The notes: generated from the sequence alone by a model not told the origin. Counted from the stretch's first letter, positions 50,780 to 60,900 are shown. The stretch is 64,000 nucleotides of DNA from CAYQQQ01 sp964420125 (GCA_964420125.1 CAYQQQ010000002.1:186001-250000); one strand, 5' to 3'. Numbers and translations are program-made.

Positions 50780-50795
50780 GTTAGTACTTACTAAC
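50780..50795. promoter_or_regulatory. TetR-type operator palindrome
   Basis: GTTAGTA-CT-TACTAAC is a 7-bp perfect inverted repeat in the only AT-rich part of the 202-bp divergent region. The spacing and symmetry suit a TetR dimer. It overlaps a longer GTTAGTTAGTA run. Confidence 0.65.
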
Positions 50796-50893
50796 TCTAT
50801 CCGGGTTCATCGACGCCGTCCAGCGCCGAACTGCCCCGTCCGGATCCCCCCGACACCGGCGACACCGGCCACCTGAGCTGGTGGAATGGACCG

Positions 50894-52258
50894 GTGCACA
50901 CCGCCCACGCCGCCGTGATCGACGCCCTGGGCGCGCGACTCCCACCGGACACGCTCGTGACCGATCCCGACGTGATGGTGGCCTACTCGGTCGACCGGGC
51001 CACCACCGTGCGGCCGGGTCGGCCGATGGCGCTCGTGCGCGCACGGGAGCCCCGGCACGTCGCCGAGGCGATCCGGGTGGCCGCCGCGCACACGGTGGCG
51101 GTGGTCCCGCGGGGCCTGGGCACCGGGCTCTCCGGAGGATCCACTGCCATCGACGGGTGCATCGTGGTCTCGACCGAGGAGCTCCGTCACCTCTCGATCG
51201 ACCCGGCCGCCATGGTGGCCACGGTCGGACCGGGCGTGCGCAACGCCGAGCTCAAGGCGGCCGCAGCCGACGCCGGCCTCTGGTACCCACCCGACCCGTC
51301 GTCGTTCGAGATCTGCTCCATCGGGGGGAACCTGGCCACCAACGCGGGCGGCCTGTGCTGCGTGCGCGACGGGGTCACGACCGACTACGTGCTCGGCCTC
51401 GAGGTGTGTCTGGCCGATGGTCGCCTCGTGCGCCTCGGCGGACGCACGATCAAGGACGTCGCCGGCTACGACCTCAAGCGCCTCTTCGTGGGTTCGGAGG
51501 GCACCCTCGGCATCGTCACGGAAGCCACCCTCCGGCTTCGGCCCCCACCTCCGCCCGTCGCCACCAGCGTGGCGACCTTCCCGACGCTGGTGGCGGCCGG
51601 TCGCGCCGTCACCACGATCGTCTCGCGGTTGCGCCCCGCCGCCCTCGAGCTCATGGACCGTGCAGCCGTCGCCGCCGTGGAGCAGGTGCAGCCGATGGAC
51701 CTCGACCTCGGCGCCGCCGCCCTCCTGCTGGCGCGCAGCGACGTCGGCAGCAGCGACCACGAGCGCATCGCCGAAGCCTGCAGATCAGCGGGGGCGACCT
51801 ACGTGGCCACCACCGACGACCCCGACGAGGGCGAGATGCTGATGGCGGCGCGTCGGATGGCCATCCCCTGCGTCGAGCGCCTGGGCCGGGTCATGATCGA
51901 GGACGTCTCGGTGCCCGTCCCCCGCATCCCCGACCTCCTCGGCGCCGTGGAGGACGTGGCCGCCCGACACCGCAGCAGGATCCCGGTGATCGGCCACGCC
52001 GGCGATGGCAACTTCCATCCCCTGGTCACCTTCGACCCCACCGACGCCGAAGCCACCGAGCGGGCCTCGGCGGCGTTCGAGGAGATCATGCGGATCGCCA
52101 TCGATCTCGGGGGGACGATCACCGGCGAGCACGGCGTGGGCCTGCTGAAGGCCGACCTGCTGGCGATGCAGCTGGGAGACGACGTGATGGAGCTGAACCG
52201 GCGCATCAAGCAGGTGCTGGATCCGCAGGGCATCCTCAACCCCGGCAAGTGGGTGTGA
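50894..52258 (+). CDS. FAD-linked oxidase (GlcD/D-lactate dehydrogenase type)
   Basis: A 454-aa flavoprotein oxidising a D-2-hydroxy acid. The FAD-binding PCMH domain has VVPRGLGTGLSGGSTAIDG, the long CSIGGNLATNAGGLCCVRDG loop and KDVAGYDLKRLFVGSEGTLG. The C-terminal substrate domain has GHAGDGNFHP (metal or substrate histidines), GEHGVGLLK and GILNPGKW. Glycolate, D-lactate or a longer hydroxy acid are all possible. GTG start, divergent from the TetR gene. Confidence 0.9.
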   Translation: MHTAHAAVIDALGARLPPDTLVTDPDVMVAYSVDRATTVRPGRPMALVRAREPRHVAEAIRVAAAHTVAVVPRGLGTGLSGGSTAIDGCIVVSTEELRHLSIDPAAMVATVGPGVRNAELKAAAADAGLWYPPDPSSFEICSIGGNLATNAGGLCCVRDGVTTDYVLGLEVCLADGRLVRLGGRTIKDVAGYDLKRLFVGSEGTLGIVTEATLRLRPPPPPVATSVATFPTLVAAGRAVTTIVSRLRPAALELMDRAAVAAVEQVQPMDLDLGAAALLLARSDVGSSDHERIAEACRSAGATYVATTDDPDEGEMLMAARRMAIPCVERLGRVMIEDVSVPVPRIPDLLGAVEDVAARHRSRIPVIGHAGDGNFHPLVTFDPTDAEATERASAAFEEIMRIAIDLGGTITGEHGVGLLKADLLAMQLGDDVMELNRRIKQVLDPQGILNPGKWV

Positions 52259-52293
52259 GTCACCCGCTCCCCGGCCCCAACGGCCCCACCCCT

Positions 52294-52344
52294 CCAACTG
52301 GCAGGTGTGGGCCCACACCGGTGCGGCTGACGCCTGCCAGTTGG
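52294..52344 (-). repeat. Dispersed palindromic repeat, copy B, likely terminator
   Basis: The outer 12-bp inverted repeat CCAACTGGCAGG/CCTGCCAGTTGG encloses an inner palindrome TGTGGGCCCACA. Positions 52299-52342, read on the minus strand, match copy A at 47061. It lies between the convergent FAD oxidase and ABC1 kinase stops and could terminate both. Confidence 0.8.
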
Positions 52345-52387
52345 TGGGAACGACCTGCCCGACCGTCCGATCGGCCGTGCAGGAACG

Positions 52388-53890
52388 TCAGTTCTGCAGG
52401 AAGGCGGTGAGGTCGAAGGCTTCGCCGTACTTCTGCTGGAAGTAGGCGAACACGGGCGCCACCTCGTGCAGCAGGTGCATGTCGGGAGCGACCGCGGCGG
52501 CGAAGCCGTTGATGTAGAGCAGGTTCTTGCAGAAGAGGACCAGCTCCTTCGGCAGACGGATCCCGTGGCGCGACACCACCTGCAGCAGCTGGGTCAGGGC
52601 TTCGGCCAGCTCGGTGCGGTCGGCTGCGGCGTCCAGCTCGTGGGGGTTGGCCTCACGACGGATCTCCTCCTCCAGCTCCGTCAGGTCGTAGTGCCGCGGT
52701 ATCGCACCGAACTCGACCATGGCCTCGAGCTCCCGGCGCACGTCCCCGTGGGCGAAGGCCACCATCAGCTGGCCCAACGCCATGCGCTGCGGCGCGCTCA
52801 GGCGGCCCAGGATCCCGAAGTCGACCAGCGACAGGGTGGCGGTCTCCTCGTCGAGGAGGATGTTGCCGGCGTGCAGGTCGCCGTGGAACACCCCGAACAT
52901 CAGGGCCAGCTCCAGGGCGCTCTGCACTGCGAAGCGGAAGAGCCTCTCCCCCACCTCGCGCTCGACCTCGACCGTGTCGTAGGAACGACCGGGCAGTCGC
53001 TCCATCACCAGCACCCGCGAGGTCACCAACCCGGGCACGGGACGGGGGATGCGGACCAGCTCGGAGCCGGCGTGCTCGGCCACCACCCCCAGCTCCACCA
53101 TGTTGAGCGCCTCGATGCGGAAGTCGAGCTCCTCGAGCACCAGCTGGGCGAACAGCTCGAGGAAGCCGGTCGGGTTGCCGGTGCGCACCACCGGGTGGAG
53201 TCGCTCGGCAGCCCATGCGGCCCCCGCCATCGCCCGGATGTCGGTGGCGAAGCGCTCCGGCAACCCGGGTCGGCGCAGCTTCACCACGACCTCGCGACCG
53301 TCGTGGAGCACGCCACGATGCACCTGGGCGATGGATGCCGCCCCGATGGGTTCGTCGTCGAACTCGGCGAAGACCTCGCGCACCCGCGACTGGAAGGCCC
53401 GGCGGACGATCTGGCGAGGCACCTCCGGCGCCAGGGGAGCCACGTCGTCGCGACACCATGCGAAGGCCTCCACCCACTCCTCGGGCAGCAGGCCACCGGC
53501 GGTGGCCACGAACTGGCCCAGCTTCACCCAGGCGGGCCCACCGGCACGCACCACGCGGTCCACCTGGTCCACCGCGCGGCGCGAGCGCAGCGACGCGAGG
53601 GAGCTCGGGTGACGCAGCGTGTGCAGGGCATCGCCCACGGCGACCTGCCCGACGGCGGCAGTCATCCTGGCGACCCCCTCGGCCATGCCGCGATCGGGGA
53701 CGGCGCGTGCCAGACGCCGAGCCCGACGAGCCAGATCGTCCCTGCGGTCGGCGACCTCCCACCGCCAATCGCCGACCTTCTCGACCAGTCCCGGCACCTC
53801 GGCGACCCACGGTGAGGAGGCGATGAGCACGTCGAGCTCCGGCAGCTCCAATCGCGACGGATCGAACAGCACTCGCCTCTCGTCGTTCAC
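52388..53890 (-). CDS. ABC1/UbiB-family atypical kinase, paralogue 1
   Basis: A 500-aa ABC1 (AarF/UbiB) kinase-like protein. The KxGQ motif is GPAWVKLGQFVATAGGLLPE, followed by the Ala-rich loop IGAASIAQVHRG, VVVKLRRPG, the catalytic loop VFHGDLHAGNILL and the metal motif LVDFGILG. The family supports isoprenoid-lipid metabolism (quinones in model organisms) by uncertain chemistry. It has no clear C-terminal membrane helix. The GTG at 53890 aligns with the start of paralogue 2. An operator-like inverted repeat lies about 50 nt upstream. Confidence 0.9.
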   Translation of the reverse strand: MNDERRVLFDPSRLELPELDVLIASSPWVAEVPGLVEKVGDWRWEVADRRDDLARRARRLARAVPDRGMAEGVARMTAAVGQVAVGDALHTLRHPSSLASLRSRRAVDQVDRVVRAGGPAWVKLGQFVATAGGLLPEEWVEAFAWCRDDVAPLAPEVPRQIVRRAFQSRVREVFAEFDDEPIGAASIAQVHRGVLHDGREVVVKLRRPGLPERFATDIRAMAGAAWAAERLHPVVRTGNPTGFLELFAQLVLEELDFRIEALNMVELGVVAEHAGSELVRIPRPVPGLVTSRVLVMERLPGRSYDTVEVEREVGERLFRFAVQSALELALMFGVFHGDLHAGNILLDEETATLSLVDFGILGRLSAPQRMALGQLMVAFAHGDVRRELEAMVEFGAIPRHYDLTELEEEIRREANPHELDAAADRTELAEALTQLLQVVSRHGIRLPKELVLFCKNLLYINGFAAAVAPDMHLLHEVAPVFAYFQQKYGEAFDLTAFLQN

Positions 53891-53939
53891 CCCTGCCCCC
53901 TCGGTCGGCGTGCGGACCCTCCGCGGCGATTCCGCCGCA

Positions 53940-53956
53940 GGTTGCCACTGACAACC
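53940..53956. promoter_or_regulatory. Operator-like inverted repeat upstream of ABC1 paralogue 1
   Basis: GGTTG-N7-CAACC. On the minus strand its core TTGTCAGTGGCAA matches TTGTCACCGGTAA upstream of paralogue 2 at 10 of 13 positions, so both may bind the TetR at 55780. Confidence 0.4.
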
Positions 53957-54083
53957 CACGCTAGGCGCCACCAGGGTTGCCGAGAGCGGATCGTGGATCC
54001 TCGTACGCGCCCTGCCGGCCGCGACGGTCCGCCCGACCGATCGTCCGGTGCGGATGGTGGGCGTCGTGGAAGCGCGGGAGCGA

Positions 54084-55607
54084 TCAGGCCTGGGGGCGCT
54101 GCTCCGCCTCGAGGAACGCCATCAGGTCGATGGCGTCGCCGTACTTCTGCTGGAAGTAGCCGAACACCGGGGCGATCTCGCCCAGCAGGTTGGCCTCGGG
54201 GGCGACGGATGCGGCGAACCCGTTGAGGTAGAGCAGGTTCTTGAAGAACAGCACCAGCTCCTTGGGGAGCCGCACCCCGTGGCGGGCGACGACCTGCACG
54301 AGCTTGCCGATCCGGTCGGCCAGCTCAGCGACGTCGGCATCCTCGGGGAGCTCATCGGGGCGGACCTCGCGCTCGATGTCCGCCACCAGCACGTCGAGGT
54401 CCATCTCCGCGGGGATGGCTCCGAAGTCCACCATGGCCTCGAGCTGAGCTCGCACGTCCATGTGGGCGAAGGCCACGAGGAACTGCCCGAGGGCCATGCG
54501 CTGCTCGGGGCCGAGGCGACCGACGATGCCGAAGTCGACCAACGAGAGCCGGCCGGTGTCGCTGTCGAGCAGGACGTTGCCGGCGTGGAGGTCGCCGTGG
54601 AACACGCCGTAGATGAGCGTGTGCTCCAGGACGCCCTGGATGGCGAAGCGCAGCAGGTTCTCCCCGATCTCCTTGTCGACCTCCACCGAGGTGTACGCAG
54701 CACCGGGGAGCTTCTCCATCACCAGCACCCGTGAGGTGACCAATCCCGGTACGGGTCGGGGGAACCGCACGTAGTCGGCGCCAGCGTGCTCCGCTGCCAC
54801 GCCGAGCTCGACCATGTTGAGCGCCTCGATGCGGAAGTCGAGCTCCTCGAGCACCAGCTGGGCGAACAGCTCCACGAACCCGCTGGGGTTGCCTGCCCTG
54901 GCCACGTGGTGCAGCTTCTCCGCAGCCCACGCTGCTGCCGCCATGGCCCGGATGTCAGAGGCGAAGCGCTGACGGAGGCCGGGCCGGCGGATCTTCACCA
55001 CCACCTCGCGTCCGTCGTGGAGCACGCCACGATGCACCTGGGCGATCGAGGCTGCACCGATCGGCTCGGGGTCGAACTCGGCGAAGATGTCGCGCACCCG
55101 GCACCCGAAGGCGCGGCGGATGACTCGGCGTGGCACGCGCGGGGGCAGATGGGGCACCTCGTCACGGCACCAGGCGAAGGCCTCCACCCACTCCTCGGGC
55201 AGCAGGCCACCGGCGGTGGCGATGAACTGGCCCAGCTTCACCCAGGCGGGCCCGCCGGCACGCACCAGCTGCTCGATGCGATCGACGGTGCGGGTGGGAG
55301 ACGGGCCCCGTGCGGTCTCCGGTCGCAGCAGCGCGACGGTGAGGTCGCTGAGCGCCATCAGGACCACGTTGCCCGCCACCCGACCGACCCCGAGCGCCAT
55401 CGAGGCGTCGAGCGAGGGCTGCGAGAGGCGGCGAGCCTGGGCGACCAGGTGTGGGTGCTGGGCCGGGATCTCGACGAGCCAACCCCGGGACTGGTCGGCG
55501 AGTCCGGGCATCCCGGCCACCCAGGGCGACTCGGCGATCAGCTCCGATCGCTCTGGCAACGCCAGACGACTCGGATCGAACAGCGACCTGGCTTCGACGT
55601 CACTCAT
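54084..55607 (-). CDS. ABC1/UbiB-family atypical kinase, paralogue 2
   Basis: A 507-aa tandem paralogue of the 52388-53890 gene, very similar from LFDPSRL to the end (FQQKYGDAIDL). It keeps GPAWVKLGQFIATAGGLLPE, IGAASIAQVHRG, VVVKIRRPG, VFHGDLHAGNVLL and LVDFGIVG, so all expected catalytic elements are intact. The copies differ most in the region after residue 30 and in the Asp/Glu-rich segment near 410. The ATG lies 24 nt from an operator-like site shared with the divergent TetR. Confidence 0.9.
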   Translation of the reverse strand: MSDVEARSLFDPSRLALPERSELIAESPWVAGMPGLADQSRGWLVEIPAQHPHLVAQARRLSQPSLDASMALGVGRVAGNVVLMALSDLTVALLRPETARGPSPTRTVDRIEQLVRAGGPAWVKLGQFIATAGGLLPEEWVEAFAWCRDEVPHLPPRVPRRVIRRAFGCRVRDIFAEFDPEPIGAASIAQVHRGVLHDGREVVVKIRRPGLRQRFASDIRAMAAAAWAAEKLHHVARAGNPSGFVELFAQLVLEELDFRIEALNMVELGVAAEHAGADYVRFPRPVPGLVTSRVLVMEKLPGAAYTSVEVDKEIGENLLRFAIQGVLEHTLIYGVFHGDLHAGNVLLDSDTGRLSLVDFGIVGRLGPEQRMALGQFLVAFAHMDVRAQLEAMVDFGAIPAEMDLDVLVADIEREVRPDELPEDADVAELADRIGKLVQVVARHGVRLPKELVLFFKNLLYLNGFAASVAPEANLLGEIAPVFGYFQQKYGDAIDLMAFLEAEQRPQA

Positions 55608-55631
55608 CTGTGCCCCCCGGTACCCCGGAAA

Positions 55632-55645
55632 TTGTCACCGGTAAC
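55632..55645. promoter_or_regulatory. Operator-like site between ABC1 paralogue 2 and TetR
   Basis: TTGTCACCGGTAAC contains an imperfect palindrome centred on ACCGGT in the 163-bp divergent region. A related core lies upstream of ABC1 paralogue 1. Confidence 0.45.
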
Positions 55646-55779
55646 TTCTGATGTCCGAACACTATCGACCAGCACCACCCGTGTGTCAATCACGCGCGCC
55701 CGCGTCTCTCGCACCCCGGCCATCGGGACGGTGTCGGGGCAGGAACGGCCCGAGACGGCGTGGGTTTACGATGGATCCG

Positions 55780-56409
55780 ATGTCGAGCAGGCGCCCCGGC
55801 CTGCGGCGCCCCCGACGGGGCCGACCGCGCAACGCCCCCAGCCGCGACGCCCGTCGCGACGAGCTGCTCGCTGCGGCGATCACCGCCATCCGCCGCGACG
55901 GCCCGACGACGTCCATGGCCGCCATCGCCGCCGAGGCGGGGCTGTCCAAGCCCGTCGTGTACGCCCACTTCGGCGATCGGGCGGGGCTCGCCGCGGCCAT
56001 CGCCCGCCACACCGCCGAGGAGCTCACCGAGCGCATCGCGGGGAGCGTGGCCACCGGCAACGGACTCGAGCCGGCCATCCGGGCCACCCTCGCGACCTTC
56101 GTCGACTTCTCCGAACGCGAGCCCGAGCTGTTCTCCTTCCTCCTCCACCCGGGGGGCTCGCACACCCCTGATGCGGAGCTCCACTCCCTCATCGAGACCT
56201 TCGCCGCCTACCTCGAGCCCCCGGCGGCAACCGGTCTCGAACCGCTCGGCGTCCCTGCCGCCGAGGTGAGCCTGAGGGTGCGTGCTGTGCTGGGACTCGC
56301 CTACACCACCGTGGACTGGTGGCGTCGGGAGGGGCGCGACGAGTTCACCGCCCACGGGATCGTGGAGCGGCTCACGTCGCTGGTGATGGCCGTCCTCGAG
56401 GCCCCCTGA
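55780..56409 (+). CDS. TetR-family transcriptional regulator
   Basis: A 209-aa TetR regulator. After an Arg/Pro-rich leader (RRPGLRRPRRGRPRNAPSR) comes the HTH, AAITAIRRDGPTTSMAAIAA then EAGLSKPVVYAHFGDRAGLA. The C-domain has FVDFSEREPELFSFLLHPGG and VLGLAYTTVDWWRREG. I place the start at 55780 because TACGAT lies 7 nt upstream; the ATG at 55771 overlaps that box. It is divergent from the ABC1 kinases and probably regulates them. Confidence 0.88.
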   Translation: MSSRRPGLRRPRRGRPRNAPSRDARRDELLAAAITAIRRDGPTTSMAAIAAEAGLSKPVVYAHFGDRAGLAAAIARHTAEELTERIAGSVATGNGLEPAIRATLATFVDFSEREPELFSFLLHPGGSHTPDAELHSLIETFAAYLEPPAATGLEPLGVPAAEVSLRVRAVLGLAYTTVDWWRREGRDEFTAHGIVERLTSLVMAVLEAP

Positions 56410-56464
56410 AGCTGCGATACCGGTGAAGCATGGGCACCGCCCGTCACCCTCGACGGGGCGCGAC

Positions 56465-57421
56465 TCAACCCCTGTGACGCTCGCCGTAGTCGCCGAAGGG
56501 CCGGTCGCGCTCGCGCACCGCGTCGCGCCAACCGACCTCCACCGCTCGATCGACGAAGTCGAGCCCCTCCTGGGTGTGGCGGGCCACGCCGTCGAAGACG
56601 AACCCCAGGAGCCGGCTCGTGTCGGGCTGGTACATGTGACGGGCGACGTCGTTGAGCATCCACTTCATCATCTGCAGCTGGTTGAGCGGCAGGAGCGCCA
56701 TGCGAGCGGCCAACGCCGTGGCGTGGTCCTGCAGGTCATCGTCGGGCACGCACTCGAGGATCATCCCCATCTCCGCCGCCACCGGCGCGGGGATCTCGTC
56801 ACCGGTGAACAGGTACCGCTTGGCGCGCTCCAGGCCGAGACGGGCCACCCACACCCACGGCGCCTCCGGCACGCCCCACACCCGCGCCGGTGGGTAGCCG
56901 AAGCGGGCCGACTCTCCGGCGACGATCACATCCGCGTTGAGGATCATGTCGGTGCCCCCGGCGATGCACCATCCCTGCACGGCAGCCACCGTCGGCTTGG
57001 AGATCGAGTGGAGCTTGGCGAAGGTGTTGCCGAACAGCCCGATCATGCGGACGTCGGCGACCGTGTCCCACACGCGCTGCGGCGGCCGGCTGGGTGGCAC
57101 GCCGCCGGCACCCGTGCCCTCGTGCTCGGCCTGGGCGACCGTGGACCAGTCCAGGCCGAAGCCGGCGCAGAAGGCCGGCCCCTCGGCGCGCACCAGCACC
57201 ACCCGAACCGAGTTGTCGGCGTCGGCCGAGTCGAGCGCAGCATCCAGCTCGTCGCGCAGCGCCAGGGTGATGGTGTTGTACTCCGTCGGACGGCACAGCA
57301 CGAGGTGGCGCACCCCGCCGTGGTCCTCGACCCGCAGGGCCGTTCCCGAGGACACCGCCTCGCCCGAGGAACCTGCCTGGCCTGAACCCGCCGACCGCTC
57401 GGGCGGTACCGACTCGACCAT
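56465..57421 (-). CDS. Enoyl-CoA hydratase/isomerase family protein
   Basis: A 318-aa crotonase-fold protein. The oxyanion-hole segments are AEGPAFCAGFGLDW and VAAVQGWCIAGGTDMILNAD. The VPEAPWVWVARLGLERAKRY region holds the position of a catalytic Glu, here in a changed setting. A Ser/Gly-rich N-terminal leader (about 25 residues) and a C-terminal DAVRERDRPFGDYG tail are extra. It may hydrate or isomerise an unusual acyl-CoA. The ATG overlaps the DUF3237 stop (TGATG), so both are in one unit. Confidence 0.88.
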   Translation of the reverse strand: MVESVPPERSAGSGQAGSSGEAVSSGTALRVEDHGGVRHLVLCRPTEYNTITLALRDELDAALDSADADNSVRVVLVRAEGPAFCAGFGLDWSTVAQAEHEGTGAGGVPPSRPPQRVWDTVADVRMIGLFGNTFAKLHSISKPTVAAVQGWCIAGGTDMILNADVIVAGESARFGYPPARVWGVPEAPWVWVARLGLERAKRYLFTGDEIPAPVAAEMGMILECVPDDDLQDHATALAARMALLPLNQLQMMKWMLNDVARHMYQPDTSRLLGFVFDGVARHTQEGLDFVDRAVEVGWRDAVRERDRPFGDYGERHRG

Positions 57422-57822
57422 CAGCGGACCTCGAACATCTCGTAGCAGAGCTGGCCCTTGTCGTTGAAGGTGCCCTTGGCGATGGCCTGGATGCGGTTGA
57501 TCCACAGGTAGCGCTCGTCGCCGGTGTGGAACTGGGGCGCGGCGTACACCGTCATGGAGTCGAGGTGCATGCGGCCGTAGTAGGCGGCGTGGATGATGGC
57601 CCCGTCGTCGGTCTCCAGGGTGACCTTCACGTCGAGGGTGCCGTAGCCCTCGGGCGAGATCTTCAGCCAGTCGGCGGCGGCGTTGCCGTGGAGGGTGGCA
57701 CGGAGCCGCTCGCCGACGGCGTCCACCGCCGTCACCTCGGCGATCACCAGCGAGGCGGACACCTGCTCCGGTGGGGTGAGGGTCACGGTTGCGTCACACA
57801 GGGGTACGAGCTCGATCGTCAT
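57421..57822 (-). CDS. DUF3237 family protein
   Basis: A 133-aa protein, probably a small beta barrel. Typical DUF3237 segments are AVGERLRATLHGNAAADWLK, VKVTLETDDGAIIHAAYYGR and QFHTGDERYLWINRIQAIAK. Function is unknown; the family often sits beside acyl-CoA or steroid-type catabolic genes, as here. TAGCGT 8 nt before ATG 57822 supports this start over the in-frame start at 57879. Confidence 0.85.
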   Translation of the reverse strand: MTIELVPLCDATVTLTPPEQVSASLVIAEVTAVDAVGERLRATLHGNAAADWLKISPEGYGTLDVKVTLETDDGAIIHAAYYGRMHLDSMTVYAAPQFHTGDERYLWINRIQAIAKGTFNDKGQLCYEMFEVR

Positions 57823-57947
57823 GGTGGGGCACGCTACCGGTTGACCCCGCGTCCGGGGAGGGGTTCGGACCGGCGTCACAGCACAGGCGGTCGGCTGACA
57901 GCTGCTGCGCCCCGATCGCCTCCGCCACGGACGTCCTCACGACGTCC

Positions 57948-60900
57948 TCACCCCCTCCTGGCGGCCGGCTCCGGTAGGTCGATGAGGGCTCGGATGTCAT
58001 CGGCGCCGAGCGCGCCGGAGAGCACCTCGTCGCCGTCCATGACGCTCGAGAACAAGGCGCGCTTGCGCTCCTTGAGCTCCATGACCTTCTCCTCGATGGT
58101 CCCGGTGGACACGTAGCGGTAGACGAGCACGGGGTTGCGCTGACCGATGCGGTGCGCTCGGTCGACGGCCTGGGTCTCCGCGGCCGGGTTCCACCAGGGG
58201 TCGAGCACGAAGCAGTAGTCGGCCTCGGTGAGGTTGAGCCCGAACCCGCCGGCCTTGAGGCTGATGAGGAACACCGGCACGTCGCCGTCCTTGAACGCGG
58301 CGATGGCGTCGTCACGCTTGCGGGTGCGGCCGTCGAGGTAGCTGTAGGCGAGGCCGACGTCGTCGAGGCGGGCCCTCGCCCTGGTGAGGAACCGGGTGAA
58401 GGTGGAGAACACCAGCGCCCGGTGGCCTTCGGCGACCACCTGGGTGAGGTCCTCGACCAGGCGGTCCAGCTTGGCGGAGCCCACCGCGTCGTGATCGTCG
58501 TCGATCAACGCGGGGTCGAGGCTGAGCTGACGCAGGATGGTGAGGGACTTCAGGATCTCGAAGCGGTTCCGCTCGACGTCGTCGACGAGGCCGAGCACCT
58601 TCGTGCGCTGCCGCTGGAGCTGGGCCTGGTACAGCCGCATGTGCCGGGGGCTCAGCTCCACGTCGACGGTCTGCTCGGTCTTGGGGGGCAGCTCGGTGAG
58701 GACCTCGTCCTTGGTGCGGCGCCGCATGAGGGGCGCGACCCGGCGGCGGAGCGTGGCGAGCGTCTCCGGTGCGCGGCCGCTCTCGATGGGCTTGCGGTAG
58801 ACCTCGGAGAAGCGCTTGGGGTCGGGGTACAGGCCGGGAGCGACGATCGACAGCATCGACCACAGGTCCATCAGGCTGTTCTCGATGGGGGTGCCGGTGA
58901 TGGCCAGCTTGATCGAGGCGTCCAGGCGCCGAACGCACTGGTAGGTCTTGGCGCGGTGGTTCTTGACGAACTGCGCTTCGTCGAGCACCAGCATCTCCCA
59001 GTCGAGGTCCTGGTACTGGTCGTGCTCCAGCCGGAAGAGCGCGTATGACGTGACCACGACGGTGGCATCGCCGACGGCGACGGCCAGATCAGAGCCGCGC
59101 CGAGAGGCGGTCTCCGTGACGGTGCGGACCTCCAGGCCCGGGGCGAACTGCGCCGCCTCCCGATGCCAGTTGCTCACGACGCTCGTGGGGGCGACGACCA
59201 GGAACCGGGCGTCGGGGCGCTGCTCCAGCACGTGGAGGAACAGCGCCAGGGTCTGCACGGTCTTTCCGAGGCCCATGTCGTCCGCGAGGATCCCGCCGAG
59301 CTCGTTGCGGTGCAGGAAGGCGAGCCAGTCGAAGCCGTGCTGCTGGTAGGGCCGCAGCGACGCCTTCAGGCCGGCGGGAACCTCGACGTGCTCCGGGGCG
59401 CTGAGGGCGCCCAGCCTCGCCACGCTGCGGGCCCAGCGCTCCGACTGGGAGCGCAGCACGCCGAGGCCGGCCAGCTCGTCCCACCAGCTCGTCTGGAAGC
59501 GGTTGACCCGGACTGCACCGCTGCGGTCGGGCTCGCTCAGGCCTCGTGCCTCCTCGATCAGCTCGCGCAGCCGCTCGAGCTCGGGGCGCTCGAGGTGGAG
59601 CCACGTGCCGCTCGGCAGCACCAGGACCGGGTCGTCGAGGGCGAGGGCGCTGAAGAGGTGGGCGAACTCGATGGGCTCGCCGTCGATGCTGACCTCGACG
59701 GACAGGTCGAACCAGTCGTTGCGCTCGTCGGCGTCGGTGGGGTCGCGCACGTCGAGCTCGATCAGTGGATCTCCGGTGGCACGACGCAGCTCCGGTGCGT
59801 CGCCGGTGACCTCCACGACCACCTGCCCGCGCTCCTCCAGCCAGGGCACGACCTCGGTGAGCAGGGTGACGGCCTGCGCGCCGTGGACCGACAGGTCGGC
59901 GGCGTGCCCCGAGGGTCCGACCAGGCGATCCAACAGGTCGGTGGGGAGCTCCAGCTCGCGCACCAGCGCCGTCTCGGCGACCCGGTCGCGGGCGGCCCCG
60001 GCCGGATCCCAGAGGAGGTAGGTGGTGGTCCGATCCCCGCGGCGGTAGCGAGCGGCCCAGCGGAGGCGGGCTGCGTCGACGGCGTGGTGCTCGACGAGGG
60101 TGACGAGGCCTTCCAGCTCGAGTCCCTCGTCGGTGACCGAGCCGTCGGAGGAGGTGACGGTGGCGACACGGGCCAGCTGGGGCCGGTACTCCTCGAGGAA
60201 CTCGTCGACGTCGGCGGCGGGGACGAGCAGCGGGGCCGAGCCGAGCAGCGGAACGAGGCCCTCGTGCACCGGCTCCGCGAGCGCGACGAGCTCGATCGAG
60301 GTGTCCTCGGCGATGTACACGCCATGGGGCGGCGATCCGACGGTGCCGACCCCGCCCGGCGAGAGCTCGAGGGGTGCTCCGTGGTGGACGAACCCGGCGC
60401 GCACCACGATGCCGCCGTCGGTGGGGGAGGTGAGGTCGACGACGATGCGGGCCGCTTCCGGGGAGAGGGTGACCGCACACCCGCTTCGGTCGTCGCCGAT
60501 CAGCTGCACGCCGGCATCGACAGCATGTCGCAGCGCGGTCCACACCCCCGGACCGAAGCGCTCCAGAGCGATCGCATCGGATCCCGACGAGTACAGCCCA
60601 CCGGCCACGGCCCCGCCCATCGCTCGGACGGCGACCGTGTGGGCGGGGTCGACGTCGCGGAGGTCGTAACCGAGGTAAGGAGCGTCGAGATCGCGCCAGG
60701 AGGCACCGGACTTCACCCAGCGTCCCCTCGCCCCCATGCGCATCGGGCGCACCATGATCCTCGCGGCAGGCGGGGCATACCCGGGATAGCGCGAGGTGCT
60801 CGGCGCGAGGAGCGTGAACTGCAGCGCCAACGGCGTGGCGCCCGAGGAGGTGGCCACAGCGACCCTGGCGAGCGACTCCCGCCAGCCTGACGTGGGTGCG

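Noticed and set aside
56414..56424. TACCGGTGA after the TetR gene as a further operator
   Set aside because: It is the reverse complement of part of the 55632 site, but it lies between convergent genes with no promoter to control and is short enough to be chance.
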